Positions 46,819 through 58,144 of a DNA stretch of 64,000 nt are shown here, one piece after another. The first letter of the stretch is position 1. Every line of letters starts with the position of its first letter. Position numbers and translations under genes: made by a program. A model generated the notes under the pieces. It was given only the letters and a program-made list of their open reading frames with translations, ran no database searches and was not told the origin of the DNA. The stretch lies in assembly GCF_001486505.1 (NCBI RefSeq), contig NZ_LN909065.1:744001-808000 (forward strand), written 5' to 3'. This DNA comes from Paenibacillus rubinfantis. Lineage in GTDB: Bacteria > Bacillota > Bacilli > Paenibacillales > Paenibacillaceae.

Positions 46819-48420
46819 ATGAAAAAAATGATTCCCACTCTGCTCGCAGCCTCGCTGCTGCTCGTTACCGCCGTCTTCCGGCTAGAGCCGGCCGCCGCTG
46901 ACAAAATGCCGTTTACCGACATCGCGTCCAGCTACGCCAAAGACGCCATTATTCGCTTAAATGCCAACAATGTGATGAAAGGAACGTCCGAAACTTTGTT
47001 TTCTCCCACCCGCTCGATTACGAGAGCGGAATTTATGACCACGTTAACGCGAATCTTTCATGTAGAACCGTCAGCATCCGCCGTCCCCGCCTATCGCGAC
47101 GTACCGAAAAGCGCCTGGTATTACGGCACGATCCAGGCAGCGACCGAGCTGGGACTGACCGAAGGGCTGGGCGACGGGATTTTCAAGCCCAATCAGCCGC
47201 TAACACGTCAGGAGGCCGCCTCTTGGCTGGTTCGGGCGCTGAAACAAACCGCCACAGGCGGTACAACCTCCGTGTATAAAGATGAGGCGATGATCGCCGC
47301 CTGGGCCAAGCCCTCGATCCGCTCAATCACAGAGCTGGGCCTCATGCAGGGCAATGACGGGCGATTTTATCCGACGCAGCCGATTACCCGTCAGGAGACG
47401 GCTGTGATCCTGGACCGCCTGCTTCAGGACAACCGCTGGACCGATGCGATTGCCGCCAGCGCCACTCCCGCTCCGATCCAAATCGGCTGGCAGTTTGGTC
47501 AATCGACCGAAGCCTATCAGAAGTCCATTCTACAATCGAGTGTGAACGTGCTGGCACCAAGATGGTATTTTCTCGAGAAAACCGGCAAGATTTCTGACTC
47601 CAGCGTACCTTCCCTCATGACCTGGGCCAAAAATAACAGCAAACAGGTTTGGGTCATGGTAGGCAACCGGTTCGACCAGGAAACGACCCACAAGCTGCTC
47701 GCCTCCACCTCGCTGTCTTCGGATGCGATCCAGAGCCTGAAGTCTTACGTCCAAAAGTATGGGCTGCACGGCATCAACGTCGATTTCGAAAATGTCGCCG
47801 CATCCGATCGGGACTTATTTACCGCATTTATCGCCAAGCTGGCTAAAGAGCTTCATACCGTCTCCGCAGTGTTGTCCGTCGATCTTCCGCCGGATCTCGG
47901 CAGTGACTGGTCGGATGCCTACAATTATGCCGAATTGGCCAAGAGCGCCGATTATTTGGTCATCATGACCTACGATGAGCATTGGAGCGGCTACACCGCC
48001 GGTTCCGTCGCCTCGCTCGGTTGGGTCGAGAGCCATCTCGGCAAGCTGCTCGCCAAAGTTTCGGCGGACCAGCTGATCCTCGGGATGCCGCTGTATACGC
48101 GGGATTGGACCCTCAGCGCCAGCGGAGCCACGGTATCGTCGGAGGATCTCACGCTCCCCGAGCAGAATAACCGAGTCAGCCAATACGGCGGAACACCCAA
48201 ATGGAATGCAGCGGCAGGCCAATACACGATGGAATACCGCAAGAACGGGACGCAGCATAAGATTTGGCTGGAGGATGCCCGCTCCCTTTCCGCGAAATAC
48301 CGAGCAGGGGCCAAATACGGTGTGGCCGGGTACGCCTACTGGCATATCGGCGGAGACTCGCCGGACGTCTGGACCAGCTTGAAGAATGCCGTGAAATATG
48401 AAGGGTATTCGTTTAAGTAA
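46819..48420 (+). CDS. SLH-domain glycoside hydrolase family 18 protein
   Basis: A 533-residue secreted protein. Signal peptide in the first 30 residues; three SLH repeats follow (about residues 33-215; e.g. ITRAEFMTTLTRIF and LTRQEAASWLVRAL), for anchoring to the cell wall. The C-terminal 310 residues are a GH18 domain like the spore peptidoglycan N-acetylglucosaminidase SleL/YaaH, with the catalytic motif HGINVDFENVA (DxxxDxE type). ATG 46819 is chosen for AAGGAGAAC upstream. Probable wall or cortex hydrolase; substrate inferred from family. Confidence 0.9.
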   Translation: MKKMIPTLLAASLLLVTAVFRLEPAAADKMPFTDIASSYAKDAIIRLNANNVMKGTSETLFSPTRSITRAEFMTTLTRIFHVEPSASAVPAYRDVPKSAWYYGTIQAATELGLTEGLGDGIFKPNQPLTRQEAASWLVRALKQTATGGTTSVYKDEAMIAAWAKPSIRSITELGLMQGNDGRFYPTQPITRQETAVILDRLLQDNRWTDAIAASATPAPIQIGWQFGQSTEAYQKSILQSSVNVLAPRWYFLEKTGKISDSSVPSLMTWAKNNSKQVWVMVGNRFDQETTHKLLASTSLSSDAIQSLKSYVQKYGLHGINVDFENVAASDRDLFTAFIAKLAKELHTVSAVLSVDLPPDLGSDWSDAYNYAELAKSADYLVIMTYDEHWSGYTAGSVASLGWVESHLGKLLAKVSADQLILGMPLYTRDWTLSASGATVSSEDLTLPEQNNRVSQYGGTPKWNAAAGQYTMEYRKNGTQHKIWLEDARSLSAKYRAGAKYGVAGYAYWHIGGDSPDVWTSLKNAVKYEGYSFK

Positions 48421-48421
48421 A

Positions 48422-48474
48422 AAAGAGACCACCCATGAAGAAGCGATCCCGCTTCTCATCGGTGGTCTTTTCGC
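48422..48474 (+). terminator. Terminator after the GH18 gene
   Basis: AGACCACC and GGTGGTCT arms enclose an inner hairpin GAAGCG ATCC CGCTTC, followed by TTTTCGCG; runs of A on the other side suggest function also for the minus-strand lipoprotein gene. Confidence 0.8.
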
Positions 48475-48482
48475 GTGTGGAG

Positions 48483-49031
48483 TTATTTAAGGGAATTAGC
48501 GATTTCGACGATTTCGCGGTCCCCGTACAAAGGCACAAATTCGCCGCCTTCAACCTTGTTGGCCAGCAATGCGTAAGTTAGTCCGTCCTGCCGCCAATAC
48601 AGCCCGCTGAAAAACTCGCCCCCTTGCAGCCAGGTTGGCGTGCCGTTTTCCAGGTCAGGGCCCCGCGTTCCTTCCGGATCGGAAGTCTCCTGCGAGTTCG
48701 AGATGCTTAGCATCACCTGCATCCCTAACGTTTCGTTGGCATACACCATATGGAGTAAATCGAACGGCGCCTCGATAAAAGCGGCCGCTTTGTGAGTCAC
48801 CTCAAACGACAAAGCCGGCTGCTTCACAGGAAAAGGAGCTTGCTGAATCAACTGGTCAAAAGGTGTCTTTTCCTCCCCCTCGTGCCACTCGGGCCCTCCA
48901 TCCGTGATCGTTAAACCGGCCAAGTCGGGAACATCTGCGGAAGTTGGCGGCACGGTTATTTGTGGACCATTGCTACACCCGGTCATGGCGATCACAAAAA
49001 CCAGAAAAAATCCTGTAATCAACCGATTCAC
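48483..49031 (-). CDS. Small lipoprotein of unknown function, GTG start
   Basis: A 182-residue lipoprotein from GTG 49031, five bases after GGGGTGA; it gives a compact signal peptide (VNRLITGFFLVFVIAMTGC) with lipobox AMTGC. The frame continues upstream without a good start. The mature part is acidic, beta-type and soluble (QLIQQAPFPVKQPALSFEV). No domain recognised. It converges on the GH18 gene and lies beside the pyr operon terminator with no clear link to either. Confidence 0.75.
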   Translation of the reverse strand: MNRLITGFFLVFVIAMTGCSNGPQITVPPTSADVPDLAGLTITDGGPEWHEGEEKTPFDQLIQQAPFPVKQPALSFEVTHKAAAFIEAPFDLLHMVYANETLGMQVMLSISNSQETSDPEGTRGPDLENGTPTWLQGGEFFSGLYWRQDGLTYALLANKVEGGEFVPLYGDREIVEIANSLK

Positions 49032-49109
49032 GAAGGTCACCCCATTTAGATTCATTGACGTTTGCTTACTCGCGCTACTCACCTATTAGTCGGAATTATA
49101 CAGGAAACC

Positions 49110-49156
49110 TGTAAAAAAAACAGCCTTCTCTCTATGAGATAGGCTGCTTCATGTTC
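49110..49156 (-). terminator. Terminator of the pyr operon
   Basis: AGCAGCCT... AGGCTG stem with inner CTCATAGAG pairing, followed by eight Ts on the minus strand after pyrE. Confidence 0.85.
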
Positions 49157-49166
49157 TTGATTCGGT

Positions 49167-49811
49167 TTACGCGTTGCCAAACGATGCCGGATCCTTCCGC
49201 CAAGACTGCAGGAGCTCCAGGTCTTCCGACTGGATGTCGCCGCGCTTCACGGCTACATCGATCAGTGCCGAATAATTGGACAAGGTCCGCAGCGGGATAC
49301 CCGCATCGGCAAACGCCTGGACCGCTTTATCCAACTGGTAACTGAAGATCGCCAGCACAGCCAGAGGCTCCGCCCCGGCGTCGCGTACAGCTTGCGCCGC
49401 CTTGATCGAGCTGCCGCCAGTGGAGATCAAATCCTCGATAACAACCACCTTTTGCCCTGGTTTGATCAAGCCTTCGATTTGATTCTCTTTGCCGTGTCCT
49501 TTGGCCTTGTCGCGAATATAAGCCATCGGCAGGCCCAGCTTCTGCGAGGTGAACGCGGCGTGCGGGATGCCGGCGGTTGCTGTTCCGGCAATTACCTCGG
49601 CTTCCGGGTACGCTTTGCGGATCAAGTCCGCAAACGATTCAGCGATCAAATCGCGGATTTCCGGATACGACATCGTAAGCCGGTTGTCGCAATAGATCGG
49701 AGATTTGATGCCCGAGGTCCAGGTGAACGGCTGATGTGGCCGGAGCGCTACCGCTCCGATGTCCAGCAGGTTTCCCGCGATTTGCGCTTCTACTGATGGT
49801 GTATTTGTCAT
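49167..49811 (-). CDS. pyrE: Orotate phosphoribosyltransferase
   Basis: A 214-residue enzyme that attaches ribose-phosphate to orotate to form OMP, fifth step of UMP synthesis. The PRPP-binding loop VVVIEDLISTGGSSI is at about residue 120-135, and KSPIYCDNRL is near 33-42. Length matches the family. It is last in the pyr operon, three bases after pyrF on the minus strand, and ends before the terminator. Secure. Confidence 0.96.
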   Translation of the reverse strand: MTNTPSVEAQIAGNLLDIGAVALRPHQPFTWTSGIKSPIYCDNRLTMSYPEIRDLIAESFADLIRKAYPEAEVIAGTATAGIPHAAFTSQKLGLPMAYIRDKAKGHGKENQIEGLIKPGQKVVVIEDLISTGGSSIKAAQAVRDAGAEPLAVLAIFSYQLDKAVQAFADAGIPLRTLSNYSALIDVAVKRGDIQSEDLELLQSWRKDPASFGNA

Positions 49812-49813
49812 GA

Positions 49814-50542
49814 CTACATCATCTCCTTAATAATCGATTCCGCCGCTTCACGCGGATTGGGGGCTGCGATGATCGGCCGTGCAACAACGATATAGTCCGT
49901 GCCTTGCGCCATCGCCTCGCCGGGGGTTAACGTACGCGACTGATCGCCTTGCGGGCTGTTCGCCGGGCGAATCCCCGGCGTTACCGTCAGGAAGGCTTGT
50001 CCACACTGCGTCTTAATCGCCGTCACTTCAAGCGGTGAGGCGACAACGCCATCCAGTCCGGCTTGACGGGCCAGCTCCGCGTAGTGAACGACGGAGCTTT
50101 TCACTTCACCCGGGATGCCGATCTCCTCGTTCATTACCCGCTGGCTTGTGCTCGTCAGTTGCGTCACTGCGATGATTTTTGGCATCGTCAGCGCACGGTT
50201 GCTCTCCAGTGCCGCCAACGCGCCCTCTCGGGCCGCTTTCATCATGTCCAGCCCGCCTGCCGCATGTACGTTAAACAGATCCACACCTAGCTTCGTGACG
50301 CTGTTCGCCCCGCCTTTGACCGTATTCGGAATGTCGTGCATCTTCACGTCTAGAAAAACGGAGTAGCCCCGCTGCTTCAACTCGCGGATCAAATCCGGAC
50401 CAGCCGCATAAAACAGCTGCAGCCCCACCTTCATATAGCAAGGAATCCCTTCCAGCTCCTTCAGCAGCTTCCGCGCCTGATCCGCATCGGGGAAGTCCAG
50501 GCCGACGATCAGTTTCCCGGCCGCTTCTTCAAACGAACGCAA
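49814..50542 (-). CDS. pyrF: Orotidine 5'-phosphate decarboxylase, TTG start
   Basis: A 242-residue enzyme converting OMP to UMP. The catalytic stretch FLDVKMHDIPNTVK (D-x-K-x-x-D) and N-terminal KLIVGLDFPD are conserved. TTG 50542 is chosen: GGAGGAG lies seven bases upstream, and the length fits the family; the frame extends to 50581 without a ribosome site. It is separated from carB by a 280-base gap filled with repeats, so it may be read through or have its own start. No sign of damage. Confidence 0.93.
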   Translation of the reverse strand: MRSFEEAAGKLIVGLDFPDADQARKLLKELEGIPCYMKVGLQLFYAAGPDLIRELKQRGYSVFLDVKMHDIPNTVKGGANSVTKLGVDLFNVHAAGGLDMMKAAREGALAALESNRALTMPKIIAVTQLTSTSQRVMNEEIGIPGEVKSSVVHYAELARQAGLDGVVASPLEVTAIKTQCGQAFLTVTPGIRPANSPQGDQSRTLTPGEAMAQGTDYIVVARPIIAAPNPREAAESIIKEMM

Positions 50543-50589
50543 ATCCGCTCTCCTCCAATCATGCTTGCGGCTCCGAAGCATAATGCTTC

Positions 50590-50820
50590 CGAGCCGCCGC
50601 GTTAAGTGTATTTACTCGAAGTCCACTAACGGACCTGATAGACTCTAGTTGCCCATTTCCGGCTATTTCCCCCTGTAACGGACCCCATGGACCTTATCTA
50701 GCCTTCATGGAGCCCATTCAGCTGCTATGATGCGAAATAAGGTCTCCTCGGTCCGTCAGACTCGGAACAACGCTCATGCCCCGATCCATAACGTCTCTGG
50801 TGTCCGTTACGTGAGCGCCT
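50590..50820. repeat. Repeat-rich gap between carB and pyrF
   Basis: No gene. The sequence TAACGGACC appears at about 50631 and 50674, and its inverse forms GGTCCGTC and GTCCGTTAC at 50750 and 50801; also ACCTTATCT/AATAAGGTC. The layout resembles an intergenic palindromic element of Paenibacillus-type genomes. In the usual Bacillus operon pyrK and pyrD would lie here. Confidence 0.65.
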
Positions 50821-50824
50821 GCGA

Positions 50825-53800
50825 TTAAAGCGCGGGCATCGCTTGGGAGGAGAAGTTGATGGTCTCCAGCATCTCCAGCAGCGCGCGGACCGTATCCAGC
50901 GAGGTCATGCAGACGACGCCGTTCTCCACCGCTTCCCGGCGGATGCGGAAGCCGTCGCGTTCCGGTTCCTTCCCTTTGGTCAGCGTATTAATAACGAAGT
51001 GAGCTTCGCCGTTCCGGATCAGATCCAGGATGTTCGGCACGCCTTCCGACAGTTTGTAGACCGTCGTCACGTGAATGCCCGCCTCGATCAGCGCGGAAGC
51101 CGTGCCGTCCGTCGCGATGATCTTGTAGCCCAGGCGGTAGAAGCCGCGTAGCAGGTCAACCGCCTCCTGCTTATCCTTGTCGGCCACCGTAGCGATGATC
51201 GCACCGGTCGAAGGGATTTTCATCCCCGCACCGATCAGGCCTTTGTACAGCGCTTTGGCATATTGCGGATCGCGTCCCATTACCTCGCCGGTCGATTTCA
51301 TTTCCGGTCCAAGCGTCGGCTCAACGCGGCGCAACTTCGCGAAGGAGAAGACCGGTACCTTCACCGCAACTTGGTTGCTTTCCGGCCACAGACCATCTTT
51401 GTACCCCAGATCGCTTAGCTTTGTGCCGAGGATACATTGGGTCGCCACATTCGCCATCGGAATGTTGGTCACTTTGCTCAGGAACGGTACCGTACGCGAG
51501 GACCGCGGGTTCACCTCGATAACGAACACTTCATTGTTGTAGATAACGAACTGAATGTTCACCAGGCCCACCGTTTTCAGCTCACGGGCGATTTTGATCG
51601 TGATTTCAACGATCTTCTCCTTCAGCTCTGCCGACAGGTGCTGCGGTGGATACACCGCAATCGAATCGCCGGAGTGTACGCCTGCGCGCTCGATGTGCTC
51701 CATAATACCGGGGATCAGCACCGTCTCTCCGTCGCAAATCGCGTCGACTTCCACTTCTTTGCCCAGCATGTAGCGGTCGATCAGTACGGGATGCTGCGGA
51801 TTGATATTCACCGCTTCCTCCATGTAGCGAAGCAATTCCTTGTCGGAGTAGACGATCTCCATCGCCCGGCCCCCGAGCACGTAGGAAGGTCTGACCAGTA
51901 CTGGATAGCCAAGGGACTGAGCCGTGCCCACTGCTTCCTCCACCGAAGTGACTGTGCTGCCTTTCGGCTGCGCGATGTCAAGCTTCGACAGAAGTGCTTC
52001 AAACTTCTTGCGATCCTCCGCTTCGTCGATACTTTCGAGCGAAGTGCCGAGGATGCGCACGCCTGCCGCTTGCAACGGCGCCGCCAGGTTAATCGCCGTT
52101 TGACCGCCGAATTGCACGATGACGCCTACCGGCTTCTCCTCTTCGATCACGTTCATCACGTCCTCGAAGAACAGCGGCTCGAAGTACAGGCGGTCCGATG
52201 TATTAAAGTCAGTGGATACCGTCTCCGGATTGTTGTTGATGATCACCGCTTCGTAGCCGGCTTTTTGAATAGCCCAGACCGCATGCACCGTCGAGTAGTC
52301 GAACTCGATCCCTTGCCCGATCCGGATTGGCCCGGAGCCCAACACGACGATCTTCTCCTTGTCGGTTTGGACAACCTCGTTTTCCGTTTCATACGTTGAG
52401 TAGTAGTACGGCGTGGAGGCTTCGAACTCGGCTGCGCAGGTGTCGACCATTTTGTACACCGGCTTCAACCCGTGCTCCTTACGGAAGCTTCTCACCTCGG
52501 CTTCGGTCCGGTGGGTGCCGGACGGCTGCCCGTCAGCGCGCAGCTCGGCGATCGCCCGATCGGTGAAGCCTAGGCGCTTCGCTTCATACAGCGTGTCATA
52601 GGAAAAGAACTCTTCTCCAGCGATCGTTTTTTCGAATTCCACCAGGCGTTCGATTTTGTCGAGGAACCACCAGTCGATCCCGGTCAAGTCATGGATTTGC
52701 TGAAGCTTGTAGCCGCGGCGGAACGCTTCGGCAATCAGGAACAACCGCTCGTCGTCCGCCTTAGTCAGCCGGTTGTTCAGCGTTTCATCGTCGATCTTCT
52801 CCGCACCTTTCAGGTACAGGCGATGCGTGCCGATTTCCAGCGACCGAACCGCTTTGTGGATCGACGCTTCAAACGTCCGCCCGATGGCCATCACCTCGCC
52901 GGTCGCTTTCATCTGCGTACCCAGCTTACGGTTCGCGTGGACGAACTTATCGAACGGCCAGCGCGGGATTTTGCTGACGATGTAGTCCAGCGTTGGTTCA
53001 AAGCAAGCGTAAGTCTGCCCGGTTACCGGGTTGACGATTTCGTCGAGCGTGTATCCCAGCGCGATTTTGGCCGCCATCTTCGCAATCGGGTACCCCGTCG
53101 CTTTTGACGCAAGTGCCGAAGAGCGGCTGACCCGCGGGTTAACTTCGATGACGTAGTATTGGAAGCTTTGCGGATCGAGCGCGAACTGTACGTTGCAGCC
53201 GCCTTCGATGTTCAGCGCCCGGATGATCTTCAGTGAAGCCGAACGCAGCATCTGATATTCGCGGTCGGAGAGCGTTTGGCTTGGCGCCACGACGATGCTG
53301 TCCCCGGTATGTACGCCCACCGGGTCAAAGTTCTCCATGTTGCAGACCACGATGCAGTTGTCATTGGCATCGCGCATCACTTCATATTCAACTTCCTTCA
53401 ACCCGGCGATCGATTTCTCGATCAAGCATTGGCCGATTGGGCTATAGCGAATGCCGGACGCTACCGTCTCGCGCAGTTCCTCTTCCGTGGCACAGATCCC
53501 GCCGCCGGTGCCGCCCAGCGTATACGCCGGACGCACGATCACCGGATATCCGATCTCATCGGCGAATTGCAGCGCTTCATCCACCGTCGTGATGATAGTG
53601 CTTTCCGGCACCGGCTGCTCCAGCTCGCGCATCAGCTCGCGGAACAAATCGCGGTCCTCCGCTTTTTCGATGGAAGTCAGCTGCGTCCCGAGCAGCTTCA
53701 CGTTTTCGCGTTCCAGCACACCCGCACGGGCCAGCTCAACCGCCATGTTCAGGCCGGTTTGCCCGCCGAGCGTTGGCAGCAAGCCGTCCGGCCGCTCCTG

Positions 53801-54037
53801 TCGGATGATTTGCGTCACGAATTCCAGGGTAATCGGTTCGATGTAAACCTTGTCGGCCATGTTGGTATCGGTCATGATTGTCGCCGGGTTGCTGTTGATC
53901 AGCACCACTTCGACGCCTTCTTCTTTCAGCGCCTGGCAGGCTTGCGTTCCGGCGTAATCGAACTCAGCTGCCTGGCCGATCACGATCGGTCCAGAGCCGA
54001 TGACGAGGATTTTCTTTAGGTCTTTGTTGATCGGCAT
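50825..54037 (-). CDS. carB: Carbamoyl-phosphate synthase large subunit
   Basis: A 1070-residue enzyme that uses ammonia from CarA, bicarbonate and two ATP to make carbamoyl phosphate. Two homologous ATP-grasp halves: [19 protein letters not shown] at the N-terminus and [17 protein letters not shown] near residue 560 open the two; [16 protein letters not shown] and [17 protein letters not shown] are the metal-binding sites, and the C-terminal MGS-type allosteric domain follows. Length is complete. It follows carA by four bases. Pyrimidine-specific copy of the operon. Confidence 0.97.
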   Translation of the reverse strand: MPINKDLKKILVIGSGPIVIGQAAEFDYAGTQACQALKEEGVEVVLINSNPATIMTDTNMADKVYIEPITLEFVTQIIRQERPDGLLPTLGGQTGLNMAVELARAGVLERENVKLLGTQLTSIEKAEDRDLFRELMRELEQPVPESTIITTVDEALQFADEIGYPVIVRPAYTLGGTGGGICATEEELRETVASGIRYSPIGQCLIEKSIAGLKEVEYEVMRDANDNCIVVCNMENFDPVGVHTGDSIVVAPSQTLSDREYQMLRSASLKIIRALNIEGGCNVQFALDPQSFQYYVIEVNPRVSRSSALASKATGYPIAKMAAKIALGYTLDEIVNPVTGQTYACFEPTLDYIVSKIPRWPFDKFVHANRKLGTQMKATGEVMAIGRTFEASIHKAVRSLEIGTHRLYLKGAEKIDDETLNNRLTKADDERLFLIAEAFRRGYKLQQIHDLTGIDWWFLDKIERLVEFEKTIAGEEFFSYDTLYEAKRLGFTDRAIAELRADGQPSGTHRTEAEVRSFRKEHGLKPVYKMVDTCAAEFEASTPYYYSTYETENEVVQTDKEKIVVLGSGPIRIGQGIEFDYSTVHAVWAIQKAGYEAVIINNNPETVSTDFNTSDRLYFEPLFFEDVMNVIEEEKPVGVIVQFGGQTAINLAAPLQAAGVRILGTSLESIDEAEDRKKFEALLSKLDIAQPKGSTVTSVEEAVGTAQSLGYPVLVRPSYVLGGRAMEIVYSDKELLRYMEEAVNINPQHPVLIDRYMLGKEVEVDAICDGETVLIPGIMEHIERAGVHSGDSIAVYPPQHLSAELKEKIVEITIKIARELKTVGLVNIQFVIYNNEVFVIEVNPRSSRTVPFLSKVTNIPMANVATQCILGTKLSDLGYKDGLWPESNQVAVKVPVFSFAKLRRVEPTLGPEMKSTGEVMGRDPQYAKALYKGLIGAGMKIPSTGAIIATVADKDKQEAVDLLRGFYRLGYKIIATDGTASALIEAGIHVTTVYKLSEGVPNILDLIRNGEAHFVINTLTKGKEPERDGFRIRREAVENGVVCMTSLDTVRALLEMLETINFSSQAMPAL

Positions 54038-54041
54038 GGGT

Positions 54042-55178
54042 TTACAGTTCTCCTTTCGCAGCGGCCATCAGTTCGGCTTGGCGGGGCTTTTGCGGGTTCT
54101 GCCGCTTGTGCTCGCGGATCATCTCGATGAAGCGGTCAAACAAGTAGCTGTTGTCATAAGGTCCCGGAGCCGCCTCCGGATGGTATTGCACCGAAAAAGC
54201 CGGGTATTTCTTATGTTTTAATCCTTCGATCGTTTTATCGTTGTTGTTAATATGCGTCACTTCCAGCTCCGTGCCGGCGATAGACGCTTCGTTTACGGTG
54301 TAGCCGTGGTTTTGCGATGTAATGTAGCAACGGCCGGAGTCTAGCTCCTTCACGGGGTGGTTGCCCCCGCGATGGCCGAATTTCAACTTTTCTGTATCAG
54401 CGCCGCAGGCCAGGGCAAACAGCTGATGGCCCAAGCAAATCCCAAAAATCGGATACTCCCCAAGCAGCTCGGCGATCATCTTCGCCGCGTACGGAACGTC
54501 TTTCGGGTCCCCCGGTCCATTGGACAGCTGGATACCGTCCGGATGCAGGCGGCGAATCTCGTCCGCCGTCGTGTCATGCGGCACGATCACCACATCGCAG
54601 TCACGTTTGTTCAGCTCGCGCAGAATCCCGCTTTTGGCCCCGAAGTCCACTAGCACGATCCGTTCTTTGGATCCCGGGCTGCTATAGACATGGTGCGTCG
54701 AGGTTTGCGCCACTTGGTTGCGCAGCTCGGCGATGCTGGTAGCCAGCATCATTTCCTTCAATTCATCCACCGACTTGGTCGAGGTGGTCAGAATTCCTCT
54801 CATCGTTCCCTGATGCCGGATAAGGCGTGTCAGCATGCGCGTATCGATGTCGGTAATACCGGGAATGCCGTATTCTTTAAGCAGGTCGCCTAAATTGTAT
54901 TGAGCCCGCCAGTTACTTGGAGTTGGTTCATAGCGGCGAACCACGAAGCCATGAATCGATGGTGCGATGGATTCGAAGTCGTCGCGCGAAATGCCGTAAT
55001 TCCCGATCAGCGGATACGTCATGGTGACGATTTGCCCGCAGTAGGAAGGATCGGACAGAACCTCTTGGTATCCCGTAATTCCCGTATTAAAAACGACTTC
55101 GCCGGTCTTCTCGCCTTCCGCCCCAAATGAGGTTCCGGTGAACAGCGTGCCGTCTTCCAACAATAGTCTTGCCTGCAT
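54042..55178 (-). CDS. carA: Carbamoyl-phosphate synthase small subunit
   Basis: A 378-residue glutamine amidotransferase subunit. ATG 55178 after AAGGAGTGC, giving the family start [15 protein letters not shown]. The catalytic Cys is in [18 protein letters not shown], followed by the His in VQYHPEA near residue 335-341. N-terminal [16 protein letters not shown] is typical. It lies directly upstream of carB and releases ammonia through a tunnel to CarB. Intact. Confidence 0.97.
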   Translation of the reverse strand: MQARLLLEDGTLFTGTSFGAEGEKTGEVVFNTGITGYQEVLSDPSYCGQIVTMTYPLIGNYGISRDDFESIAPSIHGFVVRRYEPTPSNWRAQYNLGDLLKEYGIPGITDIDTRMLTRLIRHQGTMRGILTTSTKSVDELKEMMLATSIAELRNQVAQTSTHHVYSSPGSKERIVLVDFGAKSGILRELNKRDCDVVIVPHDTTADEIRRLHPDGIQLSNGPGDPKDVPYAAKMIAELLGEYPIFGICLGHQLFALACGADTEKLKFGHRGGNHPVKELDSGRCYITSQNHGYTVNEASIAGTELEVTHINNNDKTIEGLKHKKYPAFSVQYHPEAAPGPYDNSYLFDRFIEMIREHKRQNPQKPRQAELMAAAKGEL

Positions 55179-55231
55179 CCTGCAGCACTCCTTTATCCAT
55201 AAGCTAAAAATACTATATTCACATCCGCCCA

Positions 55232-56539
55232 TTAATGGGCTAGTTCAATCGTATCGTTCCACACCAGTTTGCCTTTAACGAGGGTTGCCACAGGCCAGCC
55301 CTTCAGCTTCCACCCGGTAAACGGAGTATTGCGTCCTTTCGAAGCAAAAGCAGTCGGATCCACCGTCCGTTCTGCGTTGAGATCAACGATCGTCAGGTCG
55401 GCCGGAGTCCCCGGAACCAGACGCCCCGCTTCCAAGCCAAACACGCGAGCTGGATCCGCCGTCATCCGCTGCACCAGCATCGCCAGGCTCCAGCGGCCTG
55501 TAGCGACGAATTTCGTATACAGCAGCGGGAAGGCCGTCTCGAATCCCACGATGCCAAACGGTGCCAGCTGCAAGCCTTTCGCTTTCTCCTCTTCACTGTG
55601 CGGGGCATGGTCGGTTACGAGGATGTCGATCGTTCCGTCCTCCAGCGCGGCGATGCAGGCTTCCACATCCCGGCGGGAGCGCAGCGGCGGATTCATTTTC
55701 CAGTTGGCGTCCAGACCGGGAATGTCCTCTTCGGATAAGACCAGATGGTGCGGGCACACCTCCGCGGTGACGTTGATGCCGATTTGCTTCGCCTGACGGA
55801 TCAGCCGGATCGATTGCTCCGTGCTCACGTGACAGACGTGGTAGTGAACCCCGGTCGCTTCCGCCAGCAAAATATCCCGCCCAACATGAATCGCTTCCGA
55901 TTCGTTGGGGATTCCCTTTAAGCCGTGCTTGCGGGCAAACTCCCCTTCGGCCACCGGCGCGCCTTCCACCAGCGAGTTGTCCTCGCAGTGGGCGATCACC
56001 GGCATTCCCAGCGATGCGGCCTGGCGCATCGCATCCTTCATCATCTGCGCGTTTTGCACGCCAACGCCGTCGTCAGTGAATCCGATGGCGCCGGCCTCTT
56101 TCAAAGCGGCGAAGTCCGTCAACTCGCGTCCAAGCTCACTTTTCGTGATCGCCGCATAAGGCAACACGTTCACCAGCCCGGCTTCTTCGGCCTTTTGCTT
56201 CACGAACCGGATGGTTTCCGGATTATCGGTCACCGGCCGGGTGTTCGGCATGCAGGCGATCGTGGTGAATCCCCCTTGAGCTGCCGAGCGTGAGCCGGTT
56301 TCAATCGTCTCTTTATGCTCGAATCCGGGCTCCCGTAAATGAACATGCATATCGATAAATCCCGGCGTAACCAGTCTGCCGCCTGCATCGATGACTTGCG
56401 CCCCGTCCGCGGCGATCGGCTGTTCGTCTTGCCCTGCTTTCTCGACCTTAGCGATGATTCCGTCCTCGATTGTAATTTGAGATAACTCCTGTTCCCCTAA
56501 TTCATTTAAGATATGGGCATTGATGATGACCAGCCGCAT
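55232..56539 (-). CDS. pyrC: Dihydroorotase
   Basis: A 435-residue class I dihydroorotase of the amidohydrolase fold, closing carbamoyl aspartate to dihydroorotate. Zinc-site motifs DMHVHLREPGFEHKE at residues about 62-76, HYHVCHVSTEQSIRL near 235, and DILVTDHAPHSEEEKA near 304-318 are visible. It ends about 50 bases before carA. Operon order pyrB-pyrC-carA is the usual one. Complete. Confidence 0.96.
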   Translation of the reverse strand: MRLVIINAHILNELGEQELSQITIEDGIIAKVEKAGQDEQPIAADGAQVIDAGGRLVTPGFIDMHVHLREPGFEHKETIETGSRSAAQGGFTTIACMPNTRPVTDNPETIRFVKQKAEEAGLVNVLPYAAITKSELGRELTDFAALKEAGAIGFTDDGVGVQNAQMMKDAMRQAASLGMPVIAHCEDNSLVEGAPVAEGEFARKHGLKGIPNESEAIHVGRDILLAEATGVHYHVCHVSTEQSIRLIRQAKQIGINVTAEVCPHHLVLSEEDIPGLDANWKMNPPLRSRRDVEACIAALEDGTIDILVTDHAPHSEEEKAKGLQLAPFGIVGFETAFPLLYTKFVATGRWSLAMLVQRMTADPARVFGLEAGRLVPGTPADLTIVDLNAERTVDPTAFASKGRNTPFTGWKLKGWPVATLVKGKLVWNDTIELAH

Positions 56540-56625
56540 TGTTTAATCTCCCCCCGCTGATTGAAGTTCGTACCGAAAACTCTCGTCCGCCAACTTTCCG
56601 CAGCCACTCTCTAACCGGCTACGGT

Positions 56626-57537
56626 TTACAGCAAAGCGCGTTCCATGACCGCCATGCGGATCGGAACCCCGTTTTGCATCTGCTTGAAGATCCGGGATTG
56701 TGAGTGCTCCACCACCGCATCGTCGATCTCCACGCCCCGGTTCACCGGAGCCGGATGCATGATCAGCGCGTGCGGTGCAAGGGCCGCAGCCCGCTCTTCC
56801 GTTAAGCCATATTGCAGGCGATATTCTTCGGCCGACTTAATCAGCCCGCCGACGTGACGTTCCAGCTGCACGCGCAGCATCATGACCACATCAGCGCAAA
56901 GCGCCTCGTCCATCGGAACGTAAGACGCATAGGCGCTTAGCTCCGGGGCTTGCATATTGTCCGGCGCGCAGAGCTTCACTTCGGCACCGAATTTTTGCAG
57001 CGCCCACAGATTGGAACGTGCAACCCGGCTATGCTTGATATCCCCGATGATCGATACCTTCAGTCCGCCGAGTTCTCCAAAATGCTGTTTCATCGTATAT
57101 AGATCCAGCAGCGCTTGCGTCGGATGCTCGTTATTGCCGTCCCCGGCATTCACCAGCGGCACCGAAACCCGCTTGGCCAGCTCCTCCAGCATGCCGATCG
57201 GCTTCAGCCGGATGACGCCGGCGTCGATGCCCATCGATTCCAGCGTGCGGACCGTGTCGTAAATCGACTCGCCCTTCTCGACGCTGGAGGCGGCGGCTGC
57301 GAAGTTCAGCACCTGAGCACCCAGCCGTTTCTCCGCCATCTCGAACGAGAAGCGGGTGCGCGTACTGTTTTCGAAAAACATATTCGCGACGAAATGCTCC
57401 TTCAGCACCGGAATCATCTTCTCTTCTCTCGCGTCCCAGTAGGCGGCCCGGTCGAGAATCGCGGAGATTTCCGCTGCGCTTAAATCCTTCAGCCCGAGGA
57501 GGCTGCGTTCCTTCACTGCGGTTGCGGTCAGCGCCAT
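56626..57537 (-). CDS. pyrB: Aspartate carbamoyltransferase catalytic subunit
   Basis: A 303-residue transferase making carbamoyl aspartate. Carbamoyl-phosphate site FFENSTRTRFSFEMAEK (about residue 54-70), HPTQALLDLYT near 138-148, and GGLIKSAEEYRLQYGLTEE near the end fit the family. There is no regulatory chain gene, as usual for Bacillota. It begins one base after the pyrR stop, showing operon expression. Confidence 0.97.
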   Translation of the reverse strand: MALTATAVKERSLLGLKDLSAAEISAILDRAAYWDAREEKMIPVLKEHFVANMFFENSTRTRFSFEMAEKRLGAQVLNFAAAASSVEKGESIYDTVRTLESMGIDAGVIRLKPIGMLEELAKRVSVPLVNAGDGNNEHPTQALLDLYTMKQHFGELGGLKVSIIGDIKHSRVARSNLWALQKFGAEVKLCAPDNMQAPELSAYASYVPMDEALCADVVMMLRVQLERHVGGLIKSAEEYRLQYGLTEERAAALAPHALIMHPAPVNRGVEIDDAVVEHSQSRIFKQMQNGVPIRMAVMERALL

Positions 57538-57538
57538 C

Positions 57539-58114
<576 letters not shown>

Positions 58115-58144
58115 TCACCTTGCATCGGTCCGTGATAGGCGCAT

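Noticed and set aside
51437..52399. Plus-strand 320-codon frame.
   Set aside because: Shadow of carB.
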